Part shown: one piece after another, positions 34,278 to 45,600 of the stretch
Layout: every line of letters begins with the position of its first letter
How positions within the stretch are numbered: the first letter of the stretch is position 1
Notes under the pieces: model-generated
What the model was told of the DNA's origin: nothing
Database searches by the model: none
What the model saw: only the letters and a program-made list of their open reading frames with translations
Made by a program: the position numbers and the translations under genes
Source: Dromiciops gliroides
Taxonomy: Eukaryota; Chordata; Mammalia; Microbiotheria; Microbiotheriidae
Direction: 5' to 3'
Length of the DNA: 64,000 nt
Assembly: GCF_019393635.1 (NCBI RefSeq)
Contig: NC_057861.1
Location: forward strand, 661,009,724-661,073,723

Positions 34278-34530
34278 CAGAGGTAGCTAGGTGGCAGAGC
34301 TGATAGGGAGCTGGACCTCAAGTCAGGAACACTTGAGTTCAAATCTGCCCTCAGTCACCCACTAGAAGTGTACCTGGGCAAATCACTTACCATTTGTCTG
34401 CTTTAGTTTCCTCAGCTATAAGGTGGGGATAATAATGGAACTCACTATGCAGAGTTGTGGTGAAGATCAAATAAAATATTTGTCAATCACTTAGCACAAT
34501 GACTGGCAAAAAGTAGGTACTTAATATTTG
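34278..34530 (+). repeat. MIR/THER-type SINE, full length
   Basis: Head 'gaggtagctaggtggcagag', B-box region 'gagttcaaatctgccctc', core and L2-like end 'agcacaatgactggcaaaaa' then 'gtaggtacttaat'. Confidence 0.8.
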
Positions 34531-34882
34531 TTTTCCTCTTTTTATATACGAATATTAACATTTTATCATATTAGAGAGTTACTATCTAAGAGAAGTGAAA
34601 TAAGGTGTATGACTTATATGCCCCTTACATATATCTGTGTCCTTATCCATAAAATAGGGATATTATATCAATGATGTAAAATATGACAATACTTTATCAT
34701 ATAGTTGTAATGATAAAGGGCCTTATTCCTTCTTTTTCCTTTTTATCCTTCTCTGGAAGAAAAAAAAAATGAATAGAAAAAGAAGAAATGGGCACGAATG
34801 GGGTAGTGGCAAAAAGGGTAGGAGTAAAGCAGAACAATAACTGATATATCACTCACATGAGAAGTAAGGGATAAGATGCAAC
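34531..34882. other. Unassigned sequence
   Basis: Nothing recognisable except an A-rich patch near 34760. Confidence 0.4.
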
Positions 34883-34895
34883 AAGAAGTAATTGA

Positions 34896-35037
34896 GGGCC
34901 AGCTAGGTGGCACAGTGGATAGAGTACCTGCCCTGGAGTCAGGAGGACCTGAGTTCAAATCCAGCCTCAGACACTTAACACATACTAGCTGTGTGACTCT
35001 AGGCAAGTCACTTAACCCCAATTGCCTCACAAAAAAA
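34896..35037 (+). repeat. tRNA-derived SINE with ~14-bp TSD
   Basis: First-subfamily copy ending caattgcctcac. The sequence aagaagtaattgag (34883-34896) is repeated as aagaagtaatttag (35036-35049). Confidence 0.94.
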
Positions 35038-35334
35038 GAAGTAATTTAGAATGAGAAAATTGGTGAGTAATTGGGAGCAAGGGGAGTTTCCAATTTATTT
35101 CATCAAGAGAAGATAAAAAGTATAATAAAAACAATAATAATCTTGACCTAGTCAGAAATAGTATAGGGAGGGATACTTGCTAAAGATTCAATCTGCCTTT
35201 TTCCACAACCAAAGGGTCCAGTGACTAAAGTGACTTGGAAGAGACAGCTGTTTGTTACTATAGCTCATGCTTCACAGAGAGTGCAAGAGAGTTTAAAACC
35301 AAGGACCACATTAGCAAAATTTAAATCTATCTGC

Positions 35335-35725
35335 ATATATAGCCAGTAAGTATCAAAACTAGACCTCAAATATAGGTCTTCCTAATCTATTTCTTGTGCT
35401 CTATCAACTATAACATGTCGCCTTTTTAGTGTTGCATAAAACCCAGACTGTCTGTTGCCTTTTTGCTGAATAAATTAATTCCCTTTTTTCTATAATATGA
35501 ATTCATGGAAGTCTGTTATAGGATAATAGATTTTTTAGATGTGGTAGGACCTTGAGTAATCGTCAAGTCTATACTACACTCCTCATTTTACAGATGAATA
35601 AACTGAAACCCAAAGAAGTCACTTGCCAAAGGTCAGAAAAGTAAGAAAAGCATAAAGATGATATTTAAGCTCAGGGCATTTGTGACTCCAAATGTTCAGG
35701 TCTTTCCATTGCAAAATGTTACATA
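35335..35725 (-). repeat. Two MIR-type fragments
   Basis: 35335-35425 ('aatataggtcttcctaatct') and 35535-35725 ('attttacagatgaataaact') are antisense MIR-type pieces. Confidence 0.6.
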
Positions 35726-36164
35726 ATCAGAGCCATTAGGTATTTTAAGGCAGCAAAATGCATGTTTGCCTACTAGAGTTAGGTTGCTGTTGAAGTCCTT
35801 TTTACTGACCTTTAATCTCAGAGGTACTCATCCCTAGATAATTCATTTTCAGATCAGCCATCCATGAGATTTACTGTGGGCCTGAATCTAACTGTCATGG
35901 CACTAATAGGGAATAGGTATAAATCTAGCTTTATGTGAACCTATGGATCTTTCTCCAAGCATTTGGTAAAGGCAGAAATCTTGTAAGCCAGAGTTAGAAA
36001 GGAACACTTCCCTTTCATGCCCCAAAATAGTTGTATTGTATAGCATGGTAAATATAAGTGCACAGATTGGGAACTTTTCTTTCAACTTTTGGCTCTGTAG
36101 GTTGGATTTTTGTACTAGTTCATGAAATAAATAAACTGAGTTATGGAAGTAGTGTGGCAGATCT
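35726..36164. other. Unassigned sequence
   Basis: Nothing recognisable. An 89-codon minus-strand frame (35903-36172) has no family features. Confidence 0.4.
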
Positions 36165-36255
36165 TTAGGCAAGTGATTTTATTTCTTTGGGTTAGACTTG
36201 ATGGTCTCTAAAGTCCTTTCCAACCTTAACCACAGTCATTCTGTGATTCTATAAT
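36165..36255 (+). repeat. MIR-type 3' end
   Basis: 'gacttgatggtctctaaagt' followed by 'cctttccaaccttaaccaca' is the THER/MIR 3' end. Confidence 0.6.
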
Positions 36256-36407
36256 TCAAATTCACCATCAGAGACTCCAGCCTAGCTCCTTCCATTGGTA
36301 AATGCTTAGAATTCTACAAGTACTTGAATGATAAAAGTTCCTAAATACTTTTGTTTTAATCTAATGAGGAAGGTGTTATCCACTGGAAAGACCAATGATC
36401 AATAGAT

Positions 36408-37140
36408 AAGTGGTCTCCAAACTTTCTGGACTCAATATCCCTTTCTAACTCTTAAAACTTGAGGAAGCCAAAGGACTTTTATTGTTAAATTAATCTGTAT
36501 TATTCAAATTTTTCCATCACTTTATTAATTTTAGACAATTAACAGAACAATAAAGCAAGACTTGATCTGGAGCATTTGTCAATTTCTCAAGTGTAATCCT
36601 CACATTGAAAATTTAACAGTTACCTGATTGGAGATAGCTCCAGCATACACCCGGTTATATCTACCCATATTTATCATATTAGAAATTAAAAATGATGAAT
36701 TAAAAAATACGTACTTACTAATTTGTTTTAAAATAATGATAATAAATCACCACATATTAACACATATTACTCATTATTTTGTATTAAAAACTTATAAAAA
36801 TTAGTGAGAAGTATGATATTGTTTAAGCAGTTTTTGCAAATCTCTTTAATGTATGGCTTAATACAAGAAAGCATGATCCTCATATTTGCTTCTGCATTCA
36901 ATCTGTTGAGAGATTCCATTTTGATTGAAGAAAATCTGGCTTTCCACATACATGTAGTTAAAAAATGGAGGAATTTTTAAGTGAAAAATAGTATATTATT
37001 ATTGTTACTGTTGTCATTATTGTTGTTGTGGTGGTGGTGGTGGTGATGATGATGATGCAACAGCAAGTTACTTAGCAGACCCCCTTGAAAAGGACTCTGG
37101 TACCTTTAGGTAACCTCAGACTACACTTTAAGAATTGTTG
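36408..37140 (+). mobile_element. Old hAT-Charlie-like element
   Basis: The left end 'agtggtctccaaactttctg' and right end 'gactacactttaagaattg' are imperfect inverted termini of the hAT-Charlie kind. Interior blocks ('tgcaaatctctttaatgtat', 'gcttctgcattcaatctgtt') match an ancient mammalian hAT family I recall. A (TTG/GTG/GAT)n patch lies at 37018-37059. No transposase frame is present. Confidence 0.7.
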
Positions 37141-37145
37141 TTTGG

Positions 37146-37936
37146 TAAATCTCTAATGATTAGAGAGATGCAAATAAAAACAACTCTGAGGTACCACCTG
37201 ACACCTATCAGATTGGCTAAAATGACAAAAAAGGAAAATAATAAATGTTGGAGAAACTGTGGGAAAATTGGAACACTAATCCATTGTTGGTGGAGCTGTG
37301 AACTGATCCAACCATTCTGGAGAGCAATTTGGAATTATGCCCAAAGGGCGATAAAGCTGTGCATACCCTTTGACCCAGCAATACCACTTTTGGGTCTTTT
37401 TCCCAAAGAGATCATGGAAGGGGGAAAGGGACCCACATGTACAAAAATATTTATAGCTGCTCTTTACGTGGTGGCAAAGAATTGGAAGTTGAGGGGGTGC
37501 CCATCAATTGGGGAATGGCTGGACAAGTTATGGTATATGAATATAATGGAATACTATTGTGCTATAAGAAACGATGAGCAAGAGGAGTTCAGAGAAACCT
37601 GGAGGGTCTTGCGTGGGCTGATGATGAGTGAGATGAGCAGAACTAGAAGAACATTGTACACAGTAACATCAACATTGAGTGTTGATATACTGTGATGGAC
37701 TATATTCTTCTCACCAATGCAATGGCACAGAAGAGTTCCAGGGAACTCGTGATGGAAGAGGATCTCCAAAGCCAGGAAAAAAAAAAAGAACTGCGGAGTA
37801 TAGATGCTAAATGAACCATACTATTTCTTTTGTTTTTGATGCTGTTGTTTTTTTTCTATTTTGAGGTTTTCCATCATTGCTCTGATTTTTTTTCTCTTAT
37901 AACATGACTAATGCAGAAATAGGATTAATGTTATTA

Positions 37937-38011
<75 letters not shown>

Positions 38012-38162
38012 CCTATATCAGATTACCTGCGTCTAGGGGAGGGGGGAGGGAGGAGAGGGAGGGAGAAAAATCTGAAATTGTAAAGCTTGTATAAATAAAG
38101 GTTGAGAACTATTTTTACATGTAACGGAAAAAAAATAAAATACTTTATTAATTAAAAAAAAA
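37146..38162 (+). mobile_element. 5'-truncated LINE-1 with ORF2 C-terminus
   Basis: The frame is open from within the truncated start to a stop at 37693-37695. It encodes the last ~180 residues of ORF2p, including the cysteine motif C-x3-C-x7-H-x4-C ([18 protein letters not shown]), then [11 protein letters not shown] and the [14 protein letters not shown] block. The 3' UTR contains (TG)n(TA)n and a G-rich purine run (38036-38067), then an A-rich tail. A perfect 15-bp TSD (agaattgttgtttgg) lies at 37131-37145 and 38163-38177. Lacking ORF1, endonuclease and the reverse transcriptase core, it cannot move on its own. Confidence 0.93.
37936..38010 (+). repeat. (TG)n(TA)n compound microsatellite
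   Basis: Twelve or so TG units followed by about 24 TA units inside the LINE-1 3' UTR. Confidence 0.97.
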
Positions 38163-38177
38163 AGAATTGTTGTTTGG

Positions 38178-38275
38178 GAGTCAAATGACTTGAGTTTAAA
38201 TGGTACTTCCTGCCTGAGTGAATTTTAGCAAGTCTTGTAAAGTTAAGGTGCTGGACTTGATTGCCTTTAAGGTTC
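38178..38275 (+). repeat. MIR-type fragment
   Basis: 'ggagtcaaatgacttgagtt' and 'gtaaagttaaggtgctggac' suggest a worn MIR directly after the LINE-1 target site. Confidence 0.45.
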
Positions 38276-38278
38276 ATC

Positions 38279-38522
38279 CTAGGTAGCTAGGTGGCTCAGT
38301 GGTTAAATCACTGGTCCTGGAGTCAGGAAGACCTGAATTCAAATTCAGCCACAGACACTTACTATCAGTGTAAGCCTGGGACCTTAACCTCTGTTTGCCT
38401 AAATCCACTGGAGAAAGGAATGGCAAAACAATCTAGTATCTTTGCCAAGAAAACTCCAGGAACAGTACAGTCCACAATGTTGCAAAGAGTCAGACATGAT
38501 TGAATAGCTCAACAACAACAAA
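38279..38522 (+). repeat. tRNA-SINE with RTE-like 3' tail
   Basis: Head 'aggtagctaggtggctcagt', 'agtatctttgccaagaaaac', 'tgcaaagagtcagacatgat' and a (CAA)n end. Confidence 0.9.
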
Positions 38523-39509
38523 CTCCAACCTATTTCCACAATACTGCAAGGGGTCTTGCCAGTGCCACTGTGTTTGTGATTAGAAAGAGGAGGAGATGCC
38601 CTTTCTGTAGGTCTAGCTTGGTTGCCCAGAATATTCACTGGTATCAATTTCCTGCTAGAGTTTTGTTTTTGTTTTTTTCCAGAGTACATCTGAGTGACAA
38701 ATGATGGTTTTAGATTCTCACATGAATCACAATAATGTGTATTGTGTGTTATGGCTTCTACCCAGTGTAGCTGTTAGTTAAAAATAAATTTAGAGAATTT
38801 TTGAATAGACACAAGAATAGAGAGGAGGAATGATTTAAAAGTGAAAAAAAAATCCCAAATAGCAGATGACTACTGGATATTTGGAACAAATTCTGGTTGG
38901 GGGTTATGAAAATTGGATTTACTTTCTAATTATATGAAGGTTGTTCAACTAATAGTTTGCGGTGTTAGTTATTAGTATATTACTCCAGTAATTTAGGAAC
39001 ATAGGATAATAGGGTTTAAAGCTAAAAGTGACTTCAATAATGTGAAAATCACTCCTACAATAATATTCTGGAACTCAGAGATGGTGATATATCAAGAGCT
39101 CATTTATTGTCATTCTCAAGAGAATGGATAACCCAATGTGCAGCTGGTGGATGCCCAGAATGGAGGCTTGAAGGCTCTGTTTTATCTCCTAGTCCCTAGC
39201 TAGAATAGACCCTCCCCCTTTTCATCACTAATTGATTACTCAAGGGTTACTATCTACTCACAAAGACTAGCTAATCAGAATGCAGTATTCCCAACCCTAA
39301 TTAATAAACTAATTGAGACCAGTTGGACCTAATTGAGACCAGCTATGGGTTCCTAGAACCATGTGATTTTGTTTGCCATAGGGAAAGGAGGGAATCCAAG
39401 ACCCTTGTCCTAAAACAGGTCTGGAGGAGAGTAATTTGAATAGTGACTACTATATTCTTATTGAGAGGAGATCATTCCTCATTTCCTCACAAATAATAAT
39501 AATAGCACT
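38523..39509. other. Unassigned sequence
   Basis: Nothing firm. The motif 'aattgagaccagttggac' / 'aattgagaccagctatgg' at 39311-39347 is a short local duplication. Confidence 0.4.
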
Positions 39510-39765
39510 AAAAGGTTCTTAAGTTGCTTTACATATATAATGATCCTCACCTGTCACAAAACATTATTTTACATGATATTTATGAGAACCCTATGAAGTA
39601 CAGTAATTGCTGTAATTATTATCTTCATTTTACAGATGAGGAGATTGAGTCTGAGAAAGGCACGTGACTTACATATAGTCATATGACTAATATGTGTGTA
39701 AGAGAGGATTTTAACCATGCCTACATAACTTTTCAGCTCAACATTCTTTCATTATAATCTATGTC
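39510..39765 (-). repeat. MIR-type SINE, long copy
   Basis: 'ttcattttacagatgaggag' and flanking antisense core through 'gaggattttaaccatgcc'. The left part covers the 3' end ('gaaccctatgaagtacag'). Confidence 0.75.
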
Positions 39766-40854
39766 TTTAAGATCATGTAGGCTAAGCCATTATATAGATA
39801 AAGAAAATAGGGATCAGAAATGATACAATGATTTATCCACTGTAAAAGGGGGGGGCGCGATTGAACCAATCAACCATATGCCCCACTCCCCTTAATGTAA
39901 GTAATCAGGTGGTACCTCTGATACTTTAACCAGCTGATATCACTTCTCTAGTCAGTCATAGGATTTAGACTAAATAGAAAAAAAATCCTTGATCAATTGA
40001 AATGTCCTTGAAAGTCATTTCAAGGAATAAATGAAGAGATGTTGTACAGAAAGTATGTTAAGATTCACTAAGAAAACTTGGCCATGTCTTTGGGTCATCT
40101 ATAAAATATCAAACAAGTTCAGAACCCAGAGATTTGGGTTTCAGTTAGCTGGGGTAGAAATCTTCTGGCCAAGCCACAGAGAAGTAATTTCTTGGGAGAA
40201 AGGAGAAAAGGGGAAGGAAATCTTAATCTCTTATCTATACCTTGCCCATGGGAAAACTTCATAAATTTCAAAATTCTGGAGGATTTGGACTTTTTCCATG
40301 AGTTTTACCAGTGTCCCTGGGACAACGATGGATCATAGCAATGTCTGCATTGGGAGCCAAGGAAACATGAGATGTGATGAGAAAAGACAGATTCAAGACT
40401 TTGCAAAAAGCTCAGAAGAAATGCTATACCCCACTTAAATATACGGAAGACTATAGCAAAAGGAATTCTAGGAACTGGTTTGTTCCTTTGCCACACATGC
40501 TTTTAAAGCTTGAGTCTCCCCCCACACACACACCCCCCAGGGCTCTTTATGTATTTGTGGAAGAGTATAACACAGACTTTAGCTGAAGGAGAGGTTGTTT
40601 TGCATCAATGATACTACTGTTGTAAATACCCATTTCTAAAACCTTGGACATCTGGTTGGTCAAGTGGTATCAACTGAAAATCATAGGAGAATGCAAAATG
40701 GTGGGGGGAGAAGTCTCGTGATCTATATCACTAGAAAACCAACACCAAACCTTCAAGACTACCTCTAGAGTCCTGAGGGAAGATACAGCAACCACCCTCT
40801 GGGGTCTCAGACTGCACTGTGAGTAGAATTGGGAGCATAGTTACAGAGCATGTA
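39766..40854. other. Unassigned sequence
   Basis: A run of eight G with gcgcg lies at about 39848-39860 and a C/CA-rich patch at 40518-40540. No gene recognised. Confidence 0.4.
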
Positions 40855-40942
40855 CTTCACTAACATCACACAGCTAGTAAGGAGAAGAGTCAGGATTCAA
40901 GGCTAGATTCTCTGAATTTATAGGGGTAGTACTATGTCTCCA
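40855..40942 (-). repeat. MIR-type fragment
   Basis: 'acatcacacagctagtaagg' and 'gtcaggattcaaggctag' are antisense MIR core and head. Confidence 0.65.
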
Positions 40943-42309
40943 TAAGCACTTGTGGTAGCACTATAAAGTGAATCAGCTTTCATTCTCAGTGGTTTAGAGA
41001 GTTAAAAATGGATGCCATCTTAGACATAAGGTCTCCAGGCAAATTGTACATGGCAATTTTATTTTTTAATAAAATTGAGGAAAACAAATATGTTTCTATT
41101 GCATAAAATTATTCAAAAGCTTTTTGGAGTTATTGAGGAAACTTATTTTCAGTAAACAAAGCATCTTAAAATAGTACACCAAGTTCCAGGACAGGGAAGG
41201 TGTGCAAATTGAAGAGAGAACCAGCAGCTATAGACAAAGAACTCTCCATTTCTCCAGGAAACCCTAGCTTGTTTTATGGCACATGCAAATATATTAGGAC
41301 ATTGGGTAGAAAAGTCAAGAGAAATTATTTAATTCCTTTAAATTTATAAAATCAGTTTGTCAAAAAATAAATCTTTTCTTAGGTTAATAACAAAATGAAT
41401 GCGTTTTCCATGGTTGCAATGGGACAAAGTGGCCCAGCAGTTTTCAGAGTAGTAAAAAATAAAACCCTTTAGTGACATTAAAATTTTGTCTTGGCTAAGC
41501 CAGCAGGAAATAATCTCAAAGCAGGTAATTGAGAGTTGGTTGTAAATCCCTGTTACCTCTTTCCCTAACTGAATATTAACATTTCACCACTTGATGTCAC
41601 TCTAACATTTATTATTTCTTTGTTGTTCTTTGAATAGGCCTTGGGAGGATTATTCTGATCCTTACTGGAAAAATGAAAGAATTTTATTTTCTTTATGAAA
41701 ATGGAAGCTAAGACTTTATACCTGAGGGTGTTTGTTTTGATGTTAAACTTTGTTTTGTTCAATTAAAATCAAAGTCAATATATTAAATAAAATAGGAAAA
41801 GAAATGAGAGACAAATTAATTGATAACTTTGTGACCACTTTAAAGCTAAATGAAGGAAGGAAGGAAGACAAAGATAAAAAATTCACAGATGGGAATAAAG
41901 CGATCCCCAAACTTGTAATAGAGAACATAAGTAAAATTAAACAAAACACCTAAAGGTACTTTCCAAATCTTAAAGTAAAACAACAACAACAACAACAACC
42001 AACAACAATCTTGGTCTTTTGATCTTTTTATCAAGTCCAGATAGAGATGGTCTAGGATCCAGTTGCTTCTCTGTTATTAATTTATACTTGATGTTCTACA
42101 GATTATTATACAAGTAGATAAAGCAATTGTTTTTCAAAGTCAAATAAAAATATTGGGATATAAGTTCACCTTGTGTAGCCTCACTGAATGTATCTTTAGA
42201 AACACTGTCATGACAGACAGGCATTATGAAGGATATATCCCCCATAAATATTCAAATTTTATGGGCAATCCAGGGTGAATTCACTGATCACGTTTTTTTA
42301 TTATTGGAG
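40943..42309. other. Mostly unassigned; one copy of an unnamed repeat
   Basis: 41502-41640 is similar to 46543-46680 ('ttcaccacttgatgtcactc' versus 'ttcaccacttggtgtcactc', with matching flanks). A (CAA)n run is at 41981-41998. No gene recognised. Confidence 0.45.
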
Positions 42310-42415
42310 ATCGAAAGGAAATATATTGGACTTGTAGTCAAGAACACTTAGGCTCAAGTATGGCCTCAGATATTTCCTAGCTCTGTGAGCTGGGCAAGTC
42401 ACTTCATTCCTCTTC
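42310..42415 (+). repeat. MIR-type SINE
   Basis: 'gcctcagatatttcctagct' and 'gagctgggcaagtcacttca'. Confidence 0.7.
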
Positions 42416-42614
42416 CATTAGTTCTAGAACTCTTGTCCAATAAATCACAGGCTGCTTGCAAATTGAAAGAATTATGGTTCTTAAGAAGCTCAACTCCTTT
42501 TCTTTTCCCATTAGACAATTATTCCAATAAGTCAGTATTTATTAAGACCATACCATATCCAGAGCATTAATCAAGGACAAGACTAAAGAATTTTTTTTAA
42601 CTTGGTGTTGGTGA

Positions 42615-42617
<3 letters not shown>

Positions 42618-42669
<52 letters not shown>

Positions 42670-42748
42670 CACACACACACTCATACATATATATGTATAT
42701 ATGTATATGTATGTATACATACATACACACACATATATGTATATATTT
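42618..42748 (+). repeat. (TA)n/(CA)n/(TACA)n low-complexity DNA
   Basis: TA dinucleotides then CA and TACATA units, about 130 bp, capable of self-pairing. Confidence 0.95.
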
Positions 42749-42749
42749 C

Positions 42750-42845
42750 AATATAATTGATTTTCTTTATAACCCTGTTTCATTTTATGGATTTCTGAGA
42801 AAGAATTTATAAGCTTCACCAGTCTGTCAAAGGGGTCCATTAATA
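42750..42845 (+). mobile_element. hAT fragment
   Basis: 'ttatggatttctgagaaaga' and 'caccagtctgtcaaaggggt' correspond to the right part of the hAT element at 58152-58626. Confidence 0.55.
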
Positions 42846-43689
42846 TAATGGCTACAAATTTTGATGATGGTGTTTTAGGAAATGTTGAGTTACATAAGGC
42901 AAACAGCTGATAATAGGAAAACTGAGCTAGAATATGACATATGTGTACACTGGGGCAGTAAATGACCGTGAAAGAAAGAGAAATTCAAATCTGGCTTCCT
43001 ATTTTCAAGGCATACCTGTCAGCCTATATAACCTTTTTCCACTTTATATTTTTCCCCCAAGCCTTCATCTGTCATAAAGGGATCATGGTGAGTACCAACT
43101 AGAGGGCTGTGATCACCAGTGATACACTTTCTTCCATCGAAATGAAAACATCTGTTGTTTTTTTTCTTCCTAGTTAACTAAAACACTGAGTTTATGCTAA
43201 TGATAAAGTTACTTTACAATAAGAAAGCCTGGAGCACTGCTTTCTTATGTACTGGGATATTGAACCAAAGCAACAGAGCAAAGCCCCTAGACAAACTGAG
43301 CACTTTACACAAAAGGAATCTGTAACACAAGTCTAAATAACTCAAGCTCCTCAACCATGAAAATCAAGGGCACAAAGTGAATCAGGTAAAGTGTCAATAA
43401 ACAAGTTCTCTGGATTTCATTAGAGCTGTAGGTGCACATGACTGATGGTGCAAATGATTTCCCAATAACTTGCAGAAAGAAATAATAATAGAACCCAGGG
43501 TCACCTCAATACCTTAATGAGGCACTGGAGTAATAGAGAAATAGTAGCAATAATAATTCATGTTTGTGTACTCTTTTTTTTTCTCCCAGAACTATTAGTC
43601 TACACTAGCAATGAATTAGTGTAGAGACTCCCATAACTTATGGTCCTATGGCCTCCATGACCTTGATCTGTGAAAATTACTTTTTCTTA
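42846..43689. other. Unassigned sequence
   Basis: Nothing recognisable. Confidence 0.4.
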
Positions 43690-44637
43690 TCATAATCTCC
43701 TGTCCTATCTTTCCTATCTTTCCTTCTGCTTCAGTCCTTCTAAATTGTCTTTCTTGCCCTATTCAGGACCTCTAGTCCTTTATTTTTTCTATTCTCCCAG
43801 TTCATCATCCATCTTCTAATTTAAATTTCCTCCCTTAACCTTCTTAACCCTATAGTTAACTAGTTTAACTGTACATTGTTCACCACCTTTGAATCTCTTG
43901 TCCGCTTTTCCCCTCTTATTCACACCTTGCTGACACTCAACCCTGCCATAAATCTTCATCGTTGCTATTTTTGTGCTGCTGAACACTACTGGGTGAAGTT
44001 ACATCACCATAGCAACTGAATCCTCCACAAATCCATTTGATCTAATCCCAACTGGGTCCTCACTATTACACAGAAATTTAAAAATGCTTCTTTGATTGAC
44101 TTTCTATCACACTTTCTATTGCTCCAAATCTCCTTCACTCAAGAGAAAACATTATGTTCTGCTTTATTGATTAAACTGGTGACATCCATCATATGATCCC
44201 TTACGCTCCCTACTTATAACTAAAAAGCCCTCTACCATTGCACTGTTCTCCTTTGTTCCAATTTTTGAGGAAGAGGTACCACTTTTCCTTGTCAATGCCA
44301 AGCTCTTTACTTTGCCCTGGATATCAGCCCTCATTTTATCTCTTCTAGGACTTTAACATATTAGTTATTCCCTTTATCTCTCATATTTATTATGCTTCTT
44401 TCCCTAGCTCCCTTCTAAGAATATATTCTGGTTAATTTAATTATTAAAAACAAACAAAAACACAAGAAAAAGTAACAACAAAACAATAACTTTATCTTAT
44501 ATCTCTTTGATTTTACTGTTGTGCCTAAAAACAACAACAAAAATAACCAATTCTCTACTTTCACTGCTCCTTTCCACTTACTCCTGCCTCCTGTTTCAGT
44601 CCCTTACTGAAAAATTTCTCAAAAGTGATGCCTTCTT

Positions 44638-44737
44638 GGGGGAGCTAGATGGCGCAGTGGTCCGGCCTCAGACATTTGACACTTACTAGCTGTGTGACGC
44701 TGGGCAAGACACTTAACCCTCATTGCCCTAGGGAAAA
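44638..44737 (+). repeat. tRNA-derived SINE lacking its B box
   Basis: The head (ggagctagatggcgcagtgg) is joined directly to tccggcctcagacatttgac, so about 45 bp including the B box is missing. A perfect 16-bp TSD (aaaagtgatgccttct) flanks it at 44621-44636 and 44738-44753. Confidence 0.92.
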
Positions 44738-45065
44738 AAAAGTGATGCCTTCTGTCCCCATAACTAAAATCTGACTACTATCTACAAGCATACCAATGAT
44801 CTCTTAACTGTTAAATCAAATGGCCTTTTCCAGATTTATTCTCCTTGACTCTCGACATCGTTGGCCAGTTCTACCTCCTGGATACTCTCCTGTAATGCTT
44901 TTTATATTATATTTTGGTTTCCTTCTATCTTTCTGACCATTTTTTAGATTCCTAAGCTGGTACATCATTTATGTGTCAAACATGGGTGTATCCCAAGTCT
45001 ATGTCTGATGCCATATTCTCATCCCTTTCTACATTCTCTTCTCTGGTGTTATCAGTTCCTATGCT

Positions 45066-45066
45066 T

Positions 45067-45128
<62 letters not shown>

Positions 45129-45129
45129 A
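45066..45129 (+). repeat. (TCTA)n microsatellite, about 16 units
   Basis: A pure TCTA/CTAT array with a short imperfect continuation to 45140. Confidence 0.97.
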
Positions 45130-45192
45130 TCTATCTCTCTGTCTAGTGCTAATCTCTGGTTTCTGCATTTCCCCCAGCCTATTAGACTTGTC

Positions 45193-45360
45193 TTTTTGTT
45201 GTTGTGGTTGTTGTTGTCATTGTTGTTTGTGGGGCAATGAGGGTTAAGTGATTTGCTCATGGTCACATAGCTAGTGTCAAGTGTCTGAGGCTGGACTTGA
45301 ACTCAGGTCCTTCTGAATCCAGGGTCAGTGCTTTATCCACTGTGGCACCTAGTTGCCCCA
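45193..45360 (-). repeat. tRNA-derived SINE with 15-bp TSD
   Basis: The body is 45230-45360. The (TTG)-rich stretch 45197-45229 is its tail on the minus strand. The TSD cctattagacttgtc / cctgttagacttgtc is at 45178-45192 and 45361-45375. Confidence 0.94.
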
Positions 45361-45600
45361 CCTGTTAGACTTGTCAACCCGAATAGCACATTTGTTTCTT
45401 GAATTCAGTATATTCATGTTTCCTCTTAAACCTGCCCCTCCATCTAGTTACTTTCTTTCTGTTTAGTGTACTACCATTCTCCCAGGTTGCCAAGCTCTGA
45501 ATCACCCTTGATTCTCTCCCCTATTATTTTCCATATCTGAGTCATTTCCATTTCAAGTAAATTTTACCACAATAATATTTCATGCAGCTATCTCCTCCTC

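Larger units (their letters stand above)
43690..45600 (+). mobile_element. LINE-2, long sense fragment with insertions
   Basis: Pyrimidine-rich, decayed L2 coding region. 43920-44110 fits the part upstream of the reverse transcriptase. 44560-45060 holds 'accaatgatctcttaactgt' and 'aaatggccttttccagattt', collinear with 55127 onward. 45460-45530 holds 'accattctcccaggttgcca'. It is interrupted by SINEs at 44638 and 45193-45360 and by a TCTA array. No frame survives. Confidence 0.6.

Noticed and set aside
37135..37695. 186-codon frame as a cellular gene
   Set aside because: It is the C-terminal part of LINE-1 ORF2p, bounded by a TSD and followed by the LINE-1 3' UTR and poly-A.
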